NCBI GenBank assembly: GCA_945787585.1
Contig: CALZIG010000052.1
Span: 1-13,354 of the forward strand
Reading direction: 5' to 3'
Source of the DNA: an uncultured Gammaproteobacteria bacterium
GTDB lineage: Bacteria; Pseudomonadota; Gammaproteobacteria; SZUA-140
DNA length: 13,354 bases
The notes beneath the pieces were generated by a model. That model was not told the origin of the DNA. It saw only the letters and a program-made list of their open reading frames with translations, and searched no databases. The number at the start of each line of letters is the position of its first letter. Position 1 is the stretch's first letter. The translations under genes were made by a program, and so were the position numbers. Below, piece by piece: positions 6,776 to 13,354 of the stretch.

Positions 6776-8384
6776 CTTAGATTTAAGCTGTAGTTACTTA
6801 AAACCCTCCGTAAAATTCGAGCCCCTAATCTGGCGGTGGTACGCATGGACTCACTTGGTCTCCCCTATGTCCGCTGGGTTTGTGATGCAACACAGGTATT
6901 TAAAGATCTTAGACTCATTTCTAAAAGCACCGAAAGTCCATTCCCAAGCCATATCCAATCCAGCTTTAATCGGTGGGCCGTTTATGGATTTTCCTGAAAA
7001 CTGTCTCGACGCTGTCGAACAGTTAATTCAACAAACTCATCAAGACTGCGCCCATTTGCTAGAACTTGCGAACAAATTCTCAGATATACAAGAACATCTT
7101 TCAAATCACGTTCATGGTGAATCACTACAAACCCAATATGAAAATTTACCTCCCTCCCTTCACGGCCTAGTTGAACTCAACTACGACATCAATAACCACA
7201 GCTATTGTCGATTGATCGAACCCTTGGTTTACTTGCGTCACTACGATGAAACCGCACAATCTATGGCGATATCACCACTTAATAGTGATGGCCGACCTTT
7301 CACTTTGAGCACGCCACGCATTGATGAACCAGAGGATAATTCCCATATCCATTTACGCATCCCTTTCCGCAGCCATCTATGGGATGGGTTATTTGCAATG
7401 CGAACACAAGCTGCAGATATGAACGTACTGGGAAAAGACTACGGCCTTAATCCAGAAACCATACGCGGATTAACGCAGTTTTTAACAAATGAACCCATTC
7501 CCACACCAAGTGATAGCGTTTATTTAGGTCAAGGAGTTAGAGTCCGATATTTTGGACATGCATGTATATTGCTTCAAACTTCCGCATGCACCGTGCTGAT
7601 TGATCCGCTTATCAGCTACGATATCCAAACAGACTCACGCTTCAGTTATACCGACCTGCCAGATCAAATTGATTTAATTCTGGTTACCCATGCCCATAAA
7701 GATCATATACTCCTTGAAACACTCATACAGCTGCGTCATAAAACTAAGAAGATCATTGTCCCAGCAAATAACCGCAGCAGTCCGGCCGACCCGTCACTAA
7801 AACTGGCTCTAAATGCCATCGGTTTTGAGCAAGTTGAAGAGGCAACATGTTTGCAACGACTCCCAATCACGGAAGGCGAAGTTCTCTGTCTCCCATTTTT
7901 CGGTGAGCACGGTGATTTGGATGTTGACACCAAGCTTAGCTACCGTATTCGGTTTGGAGAAATCAACATTCTTTTTTTTGCGGACTCTAGAATCATCGAT
8001 GATCGAGTCTACTCCGATCTGGTTCCCCTGATCGGTGACGTCGAGATGATGTTTATTGGACTCGCTAGCCAAGGAGCCCCTATGAGTTGGCTGTATGGTC
8101 CTTATCTCACGCAAACCATCAACAGAAACGACGATAATAACCGCAGTTTGTCTGCCTCCGATGCTAACCATGCGATAAAATGCACGTCTATATTCAAACC
8201 AAAGCAGGCTCATATCTATGCCATGGGTAGAGAACCATGGCTGCAATTTATCATGGCCCAGAACGATCAAAACCAACACCAAGAAAATATTGAGGTTGAA
8301 AAGTACTTGAGCTGGTGTCGCCATCAAGACATAGAATCTAAGCTACTATACATGAGGCAACAATGGGAATTGATTCCGAAGTAA
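6768..8384 (+). CDS. MBL-fold metallo-hydrolase of an NRPS cluster (two-part, 538 aa)
   Basis: The C-terminal half (about residue 255 to 538) is a metallo-beta-lactamase fold close to the UlaG / Lactamase_B_3 group. It has YFGHACILL with His264, the HxHxDH motif His308, His310, Asp312 and His313 (LVTHAHKDHILLE), His381 in FGEHGDLD and Asp406 in FFADSR. The N-terminal half (WRWYAW at 22-27, NPALIGGPF, ELNYDINNHSYCRLIE) has no other domain that I recognise. From memory, long MBL proteins with a similar N-terminus occur beside NRPS genes; their reaction is not established, and tailoring, product release or protection are all possible. The GTG start (6768) lies 11 nt from AGGAG. The conserved WYAW region lies in this frame, which supports it from near the start. 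The 3' end overlaps the NRPS gene by 22 nt, so the two are probably translated together. Confidence 0.85.
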   Translation: MCDLDLSCSYLKPSVKFEPLIWRWYAWTHLVSPMSAGFVMQHRYLKILDSFLKAPKVHSQAISNPALIGGPFMDFPENCLDAVEQLIQQTHQDCAHLLELANKFSDIQEHLSNHVHGESLQTQYENLPPSLHGLVELNYDINNHSYCRLIEPLVYLRHYDETAQSMAISPLNSDGRPFTLSTPRIDEPEDNSHIHLRIPFRSHLWDGLFAMRTQAADMNVLGKDYGLNPETIRGLTQFLTNEPIPTPSDSVYLGQGVRVRYFGHACILLQTSACTVLIDPLISYDIQTDSRFSYTDLPDQIDLILVTHAHKDHILLETLIQLRHKTKKIIVPANNRSSPADPSLKLALNAIGFEQVEEATCLQRLPITEGEVLCLPFFGEHGDLDVDTKLSYRIRFGEINILFFADSRIIDDRVYSDLVPLIGDVEMMFIGLASQGAPMSWLYGPYLTQTINRNDDNNRSLSASDANHAIKCTSIFKPKQAHIYAMGREPWLQFIMAQNDQNQHQENIEVEKYLSWCRHQDIESKLLYMRQQWELIPK

Positions 8385-11300
8385 GTAAATCAACGGTATT
8401 ATCTGTATTCAACGAACTAGCGCATGAACACCCTAATCGTATCGCTCTGGAAGACCTTCAGGGAACGCTAACCTACCGTGAACTAAGTACGCAAAGTAAT
8501 AACCTTGCAAACTATCTGCTGTCAGAAAGCAATAACTTCGACACATGTGCTTCTCCCAAAATAGCATTTTGCATGCAGAACCCACGTCACATGATTGTGG
8601 CAATGCTATCAATATTAAAAGCCGGCGCAGCATTTGTGCCTCTCGATATCGAGGCCCCCGAGAAGCGTCAACTACACATCATACAAGATGCTAACGTAAC
8701 GCTATTGCTCACAGACACCATACTCCCTTGGGAGCCAACATGCTCAACACTCAACCTTACTGAGCTACCCCTCCCCTCACATTATCCAGGTGTAAACGAA
8801 CGACAATTCCTCCTCAATCGCTCAGACCTCGCCTACATCATCTATACATCAGGTTCCACCGGTGAACCCAAAGGCGTGATGATTGAACACACAGGATTAC
8901 TTAACCTGGCTATGGAGCAGATACGCCTTTTTGGTATCAATTCCAATGATCGCATCATGCAATTCGCAGCACCCCAGGTTGATGCAGCCGTAGCAGAATG
9001 GTTTCAAGCACTGACATCAGGTGCTTGTTTGTGCTTATTATCCAAACAGGCCAATGAAAGCCGTACCCTGGCATTGCTAAAAGTCGCCCCGGTTTTAAAG
9101 CCAAGCGTCATTACTTTACCCCCAAGTGTTGTATCATCCTTACCTGAAGATGCATTACCCTCTATCAAAACTCTGATCCTCGCTGGTGAACCCGTACCAG
9201 AAAAAATACTGGTCACTTGGCGTGACCGCGCTCAACTTTTCAATGCCTATGGCCCAACAGAAGCAACCGTTTGCACAACCATCCATCGATTCAACAACAG
9301 TTCACGCTGCAATCAAATCGGTAAAGCTATCGCTGGCATCAACACGTTAGTATTGAACGAACGAAAGGAACTAGTTGCAGCCAACGAAACCGGAGAGCTC
9401 TACATATCCGGTTTAGGGTTAGCTAAAGCATATTGCAATGACTCTATACTCACTGACGAAAAATTTTTAAATACCATTGTCCCTGGTCAGCGATATTATC
9501 GCAGTGGAGACAAGGTGCGTTTACTCGATAATGGTGAACTGGAATATATTGGACGTACAGATCATCAGCTGAAAATTGGTGGGTTTCGCATTGATCCTAG
9601 TGAAATTGAAGCAATGCTATGCAAACATGACGATATAACACAAGCCGTGGTTGGATTAGGTAAAAACTCAGGATTGCTGGAAGCACACATCATATCTCTA
9701 CGAGATATCGCCGAAAAAGATTTATCCTTCTTCCTTTCTGAGTATTTGCCAGACTACATGCTACCCAAATCAATTAGACAGCATGAAAGTTTCCCAACCA
9801 CAGCTTGGGGGAAAATTGATCGCTCCCATTTGTTATCTTCCAGCTCAGAAAAAGAAAGAATCGAAAATGAAACGACTGATGATGCGATAAACCTCTTACT
9901 CACTATCTTCAACACCCTACTCCCCGACGATGAAATCAATGCTGACGATGACTTTTTCGCCTTAGGCGGAGACTCTATCCTTGCAATTCAATTGGTTGTT
10001 GAAGCGGAAAAAAAGGGGCTAGTTATAGATATTGGTGATATCTTTGATTTTCCAAACGCCAATACCCTCGCCTTGAAAGCCAAGCCCATCCCATCTAAAA
10101 GTAATACTAAAATACATACCAAAGGCAACAAAGAAAAGAGCCACGTCACTCCAATCATGCACTGGTTCTATGAACAAAAAATAGAGAATCCAAACTACTA
10201 TAACCAAACCGTTCTCCTAGAGCCTCATCAACCTTTAACATGTGATCTACTTGAAAATTTCTTACATTACATTTTCCAAACCCACCCAACCCTAACGATG
10301 CGTAGCAAGATTAATGATCTTGGTGTTTGGTCTCACGAGCTTCACCAAAATACTATCAACAACTCCCTCTTAATCCGGAGCAATAGTCTCGATCAAATCA
10401 GCGAGGCTGATCACTGCACTTATATCCTCGATGCAACAGAAATACTCCAGCGAGAATTGTGTATAGAACGCGGCCCAGTCATGGGTGCTATGATTTTTTC
10501 GGCTAAAAGCCGGGCAAAGTATATATTCATCGCCATTAATCATTTGCACGTCGACACCGTATCCTGGCGAATTATGTTGGATGACCTCCAGGTGTTATAC
10601 GAGCAATACCAAAACAATCAACCCTTAAGTCTATTGCCAGAACAAACCAGCTACTTTGAATGGGCAGAGCAATTGGAGAGCTACGCCCAGACATCAGATA
10701 TGCTGACGGCAGCACAATGGTGGTCCAACCATTTACCCGATGAAATACAGAACTTACCCGCAGATAAACCAGGCGGAGTCAATGACAATGTTTCGAATAG
10801 TATATGTGCCATCAACTTAGATACCGAATATACGCAACGGCTAGTCAAAGAAGTCCCCAAAGCACTCAATACACACATACATGAGATATTGGTTTCTGCT
10901 CTATTTCTTTCCTATCGTCAATGGAGTGGCCAGTTCTCACTATTGTTACATATGGAAGGACACGGCCGAGAGCCAATTATTAAAGAAGCCAATATTAGCC
11001 GGACTGTCGGCTGGTTTACATCATTGTTTCCGTTACACCTTTCAATACCTTCTGAAAAGCTTTCTTTACGAGATACGCTACTGGCCATAAAAGAGCTCAT
11101 CCGCAGCTTGCCACAAAAAGGGGTTAGTTACGGTATAGCGCGCTATCTGCAGAATTCGAATGCCCACGGCGATCAGCTCATTAGCAAACCTTTGCCTCAA
11201 ATTTCGTTTAACTATATGGGGCGCTCGGAAGCAACAATTGATAACCACCAGTTATTTTCATTTAGCTCACTTGATCGAGGAGCTTATATTGCAGCAGAAA

Positions 11301-13354
11301 ACCATCGTCAACATCTAATAGATATTTCAGGCGAGATCAGCAACGGAAGCTTAAGCTTAGATTTCATCTATAGCGCCCACCACTTTTCCCAAGCCCACAT
11401 ACAGAAATGGACATCGCTGTTCAAAACCAACTTGGAACGCATAATCGACTTCTGTTGTAATTCAGATCAATGTACCTATTCCCCAAGTGACTTAAATTCC
11501 CCAGAAATTGCCCAATCAGAGTTAGATTATCACTTCAGTCACACCAATAACTTGGTTGCACTCTACCCACTCACACCGATGCAATCAGGATTTTTACTCC
11601 ACCATCTCAAATCACCAGACGATGATACCTACGTTGTTCAGAGTGCTATGAAGTATCGGGGGAAAATTGATCAGGAGGCTTTCAAACAAGCCTGGCAAGC
11701 ACTCGCTCAACACCATGCAATCTTTCGCAAGGGAATTATCTGGTCAAATGTTTTTCAGCCTCTTCAGTTTGAGCTTTCAGAAATTAATCATCCTTTAACA
11801 ATCCAAACTGTCCCTGCTGACACTTCCATAGAAGCATATATCAAAACTGTTTTGCATCAGGAACGTCGTTTAGGGTTCAACTTAAATACTCCGCCTTTAT
11901 CGAGATTACATCTACTGCAAGGTAGTAATGATGAAAACTATCTACTATGGACGCATCACCATATCATCCTGGATGGTGGTAGCGATGGACTAATATGGGG
12001 TGACTTCTGGAAATCCTACAACCAAATTAAAAACCATAAACCTGTATCACTTAATCCTACTCCACCCTTTCAAGGGTATGTCAAATGGGCAAGCCAGCAA
12101 CCTCTATATCAATCTGCATGGCTCGAATACTTAGATAACTACAAAAAATGGCGTCTATCACAGGCGATAACTGATAGTAACGGGCGTGATGAGCAACCGG
12201 TAATAATAACCCCGGCACTCCCCGATCTCCATAGGCAAATAATCAACCGCTGCAAGCAGTGGGGTATAACACCTCACTCATTTTTTCATGGTACCTGGTC
12301 ATTATTACTTCACATCCTAAGTCAGCAGGATGACGTCCTCCACGGCGTGACCCTATCCGGGAGAACTGTTCGTTTCCCCAACATAGAGGATATGAGTGGG
12401 CTATTCATTAATACTTTACCTATACGCACCCGTGTTAATGCCAGCAGCACACCTGATAACTACTTCAAAAATATACAAAAAACGTTGGCATTTTTGAACA
12501 CGCATTGCACAGCACCTTTAAGCAAAATCCAAAGTTGGTTGGGCTTGGATGCTGGACAACGACTCTTCGACACGGTTCTGGTCTTTGAAAACTATGATTT
12601 CATACCTAAACATCAGGCATTGACTCAGGGTGTATCTTGGCAACGTTGTTATGCGATAGAGAAAAGCGAATATCCACTAACGGTATCTGTCTTTGTCAAA
12701 GAGAGGCTTAGAATAGAAATGCTATTTAATGACAATAGTATGTGTAAATCTACAGTACAAAGCCTAGCCGATTACTACCTTAAGCTTATTACCGAAACAA
12801 TCAACCCCACCCATAGAACACTTGGGGATATTTTAGCCACATGTCATAAACAGGTATTAAAGCCAGTATGGAACAACAACCATCGCCACAAGCAGTATGT
12901 ATCCCCCAAAGGCATCCATAATTTAATGATTGAGGAAATGCGTAAGCACCTCCACAACACTGCTGTCCGCTATCGTGACACAGCCCTCACCTATCACGAT
13001 GTTCTGGAACAAGCTCAATATTTCTCAAAGTATTTACAACATCAAGGGGTAATGGAAAATTCATGTGTCGCCCTATGTTTTTCTCGTTCACCCGCCTTTG
13101 CAATCTGCCAATTAGCCGTATTAATGGCGGGAGCAACATTTCTCCCCATTGATCCTGCCAATCCGGTAAAACGTATTGTCTATATGCTCAGCCAGAGTAA
13201 AGCCCAAACCTTGATATGCACTCAAGCATTCAAATCGATTAACGAAATGATCGATATTCAGACAATTGTACTTTCTGGAGACAGCGAAAACCCAAAATTT
13301 AACGACGCGCAAGTACTTTCAGCTTCCCCTTCAAGTATAATTAAAACACCAAGC
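8363..13354 (+). CDS. Non-ribosomal peptide synthetase, A-PCP-E-C-A..., 3' end outside window
   Basis: One uninterrupted frame of 1664 codons from ATG 8363 (GAGG 5 nt upstream) to the window edge, so the gene is incomplete. Domains in order: adenylation (about 15-492), peptidyl carrier (about 505-570, Ser538), epimerization (about 597-1035), condensation (about 1067-1495) and a second adenylation domain (from about 1520, cut after its early motifs). Having no condensation domain in front, it looks like an initiation module of the gramicidin S / tyrocidine type. It would activate one amino acid, flip it to the D form and hand it to the next module. The 5' end overlaps the metallo-hydrolase gene by 22 nt. 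Its G+C is visibly lower than that of the ebo genes: one sampled 60-nt line has 23 G/C, against 32 in an eboE line. Later modules, the thioesterase and exporters must lie to the right. The product is unknown. Confidence 0.95.
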   Translation, partial: MGIDSEVSKSTVLSVFNELAHEHPNRIALEDLQGTLTYRELSTQSNNLANYLLSESNNFDTCASPKIAFCMQNPRHMIVAMLSILKAGAAFVPLDIEAPEKRQLHIIQDANVTLLLTDTILPWEPTCSTLNLTELPLPSHYPGVNERQFLLNRSDLAYIIYTSGSTGEPKGVMIEHTGLLNLAMEQIRLFGINSNDRIMQFAAPQVDAAVAEWFQALTSGACLCLLSKQANESRTLALLKVAPVLKPSVITLPPSVVSSLPEDALPSIKTLILAGEPVPEKILVTWRDRAQLFNAYGPTEATVCTTIHRFNNSSRCNQIGKAIAGINTLVLNERKELVAANETGELYISGLGLAKAYCNDSILTDEKFLNTIVPGQRYYRSGDKVRLLDNGELEYIGRTDHQLKIGGFRIDPSEIEAMLCKHDDITQAVVGLGKNSGLLEAHIISLRDIAEKDLSFFLSEYLPDYMLPKSIRQHESFPTTAWGKIDRSHLLSSSSEKERIENETTDDAINLLLTIFNTLLPDDEINADDDFFALGGDSILAIQLVVEAEKKGLVIDIGDIFDFPNANTLALKAKPIPSKSNTKIHTKGNKEKSHVTPIMHWFYEQKIENPNYYNQTVLLEPHQPLTCDLLENFLHYIFQTHPTLTMRSKINDLGVWSHELHQNTINNSLLIRSNSLDQISEADHCTYILDATEILQRELCIERGPVMGAMIFSAKSRAKYIFIAINHLHVDTVSWRIMLDDLQVLYEQYQNNQPLSLLPEQTSYFEWAEQLESYAQTSDMLTAAQWWSNHLPDEIQNLPADKPGGVNDNVSNSICAINLDTEYTQRLVKEVPKALNTHIHEILVSALFLSYRQWSGQFSLLLHMEGHGREPIIKEANISRTVGWFTSLFPLHLSIPSEKLSLRDTLLAIKELIRSLPQKGVSYGIARYLQNSNAHGDQLISKPLPQISFNYMGRSEATIDNHQLFSFSSLDRGAYIAAENHRQHLIDISGEISNGSLSLDFIYSAHHFSQAHIQKWTSLFKTNLERIIDFCCNSDQCTYSPSDLNSPEIAQSELDYHFSHTNNLVALYPLTPMQSGFLLHHLKSPDDDTYVVQSAMKYRGKIDQEAFKQAWQALAQHHAIFRKGIIWSNVFQPLQFELSEINHPLTIQTVPADTSIEAYIKTVLHQERRLGFNLNTPPLSRLHLLQGSNDENYLLWTHHHIILDGGSDGLIWGDFWKSYNQIKNHKPVSLNPTPPFQGYVKWASQQPLYQSAWLEYLDNYKKWRLSQAITDSNGRDEQPVIITPALPDLHRQIINRCKQWGITPHSFFHGTWSLLLHILSQQDDVLHGVTLSGRTVRFPNIEDMSGLFINTLPIRTRVNASSTPDNYFKNIQKTLAFLNTHCTAPLSKIQSWLGLDAGQRLFDTVLVFENYDFIPKHQALTQGVSWQRCYAIEKSEYPLTVSVFVKERLRIEMLFNDNSMCKSTVQSLADYYLKLITETINPTHRTLGDILATCHKQVLKPVWNNNHRHKQYVSPKGIHNLMIEEMRKHLHNTAVRYRDTALTYHDVLEQAQYFSKYLQHQGVMENSCVALCFSRSPAFAICQLAVLMAGATFLPIDPANPVKRIVYMLSQSKAQTLICTQAFKSINEMIDIQTIVLSGDSENPKFNDAQVLSASPSSIIKTPS
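8405..9838 (+). other. NRPS adenylation domain A1, aromatic-like pocket
   Basis: All core motifs are present: LAYIIYTSGSTGEPKGV (A3, about 156-172), NAYGPTE (A5, 294-300), GELYISG (A6), YYRSGD (A7), GRTDHQLKIGGFRI (A8) and TTAWGKIDR (A10, Lys484). Placing the ten specificity positions by eye against GrsA gives D207, A208, A211, S255, I272, A274, A295, V303, C304, K484, that is DAASIAAVCK. This resembles phenylalanine-type codes (DAWTIAAVCK as I recall). Ala replaces Trp at position 239 (GrsA numbering) and Ser replaces Thr at 278, which would widen the pocket and perhaps suit Tyr or Trp. Asp207 indicates an ordinary alpha-amino acid. Confidence 0.8.
9875..10072 (+). other. NRPS peptidyl carrier domain
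   Basis: DDDFFALGGDSILAIQLV contains the phosphopantetheine attachment serine, Ser538. The GGDS form of the motif is typical of carrier domains placed before an epimerization domain, which is the case here. Confidence 0.92.
10151..11467 (+). other. NRPS epimerization domain
   Basis: E-domain motifs in order: PIMHWFYE (597-604), NHLHVDTVSWRIMLDDL (from 726), MEGHGRE (864-870), RTVGWFTSLFPLHL, KGVSYGIARYL and ISFNYMGR (947-954). The active-site motif HHxxxDG reads N726-H727-x-x-x-D731-T732. The second His, the one regarded as essential, and the Glu of EGHGRE (Glu865) are kept, so activity is likely despite two substitutions. The domain converts the carrier-bound L-aminoacyl group to an L/D mixture for the D-selective condensation domain that follows. 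Confidence 0.9.
11561..12847 (+). other. NRPS condensation domain (probably D-to-L type)
   Basis: It starts at LYPLTPMQSGFLLHH (1067 onward) and has an intact HHxxxDG (His1199, His1200, Asp1204, Gly1205 in HHHIILDGGS). The later motifs are MSGLFINTLPIRTRV and FDTVLVFENYDF (from 1402). Because it directly follows an epimerization domain, it is expected to accept a D-configured donor. The class is inferred from position, not from a phylogeny. Confidence 0.88.
12920..13354 (+). other. NRPS adenylation domain A2, N-terminal part
   Basis: It shows ALTYHDVLEQAQ (A1-motif region) and LAVLMAGATFLPIDPANPVKRI (A2 motif). The window ends before the pocket residues, so its amino acid cannot be predicted. 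Confidence 0.88.

Noticed and set aside
6848..6982. A second plausible reading frame over the metallo-hydrolase N-terminus, beginning MDSLGLPYVRWVCDATQVF
   Set aside because: It looks protein-like but stops soon after. The frame of the long gene here carries the WYAW, SHL-like and NPALIGGPF stretches that I associate with this family and joins smoothly to the rest, so no internal frameshift is needed.
7809..8327. 172-codon antisense frame within the metallo-hydrolase gene
   Set aside because: It is a shadow of the coding strand with no ribosome site and no recognisable domain, while the sense frame has all the MBL motifs.
8363..13354. Possible frameshift or pseudogene in the NRPS gene
   Set aside because: I translated the frame codon by codon and found no stop; all core motifs of four full domains and the start of a fifth stay in one frame to the edge.

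Overview
The window looks like bacterial chromosome, most likely from a proteobacterium and probably a gammaproteobacterium. This rests on gene content and on a tRNA-Glu-like 3' end. I could not run searches, so the assignment is an inference. No rRNA gene, intact tRNA, CRISPR array or insertion sequence is visible.

Left part (1 to 5240, all on the minus strand): a tightly packed operon read right to left. It runs inositol-3-phosphate synthase (ino1), then five genes of the ebo metabolite-traffic system: eboC (UbiA-like membrane protein), eboA, eboB (TatD-like metallohydrolase), eboE (xylose-isomerase-like TIM barrel) and the start of eboF (alkaline phosphatase or nucleotide pyrophosphatase type, cut by the window edge). 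Gaps are 37 nt or less, and eboE and eboF overlap by ATGA. The usual sixth gene, eboD (a dehydroquinate-synthase-like sugar-phosphate cyclase), is not found between these genes. In cyanobacteria and Pseudomonas, ebo or edb clusters support the export or handling of secondary metabolites.

Junction (5241 to 5626): a 17-nt exact 3' end of a tRNA-Glu gene (minus strand) is followed 9 nt later by a strong intrinsic terminator, but the rest of the tRNA is missing. This is what the far end of an element integrated into a tRNA-Glu gene looks like. It suggests that everything to the right lies on a genomic island, and that the ebo side is the older chromosome.

Right part (5627 to 13354): cysC (APS kinase, minus strand), then a 544-nt divergent intergenic region, then a plus-strand biosynthetic operon. 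The operon has a 538-aa two-part protein with a C-terminal metallo-beta-lactamase fold. A large non-ribosomal peptide synthetase (NRPS) gene overlaps it by 22 nt and is still open at the window edge (1664 codons). The NRPS begins A-PCP-E-C-A, the gramicidin S or tyrocidine style of start module, so the peptide probably begins with a D-amino acid. The pocket residues read by eye (DAASIAAVCK) resemble aromatic-residue codes. Sampled lines of the NRPS gene are clearly AT-richer than the ebo operon, in line with an island origin.
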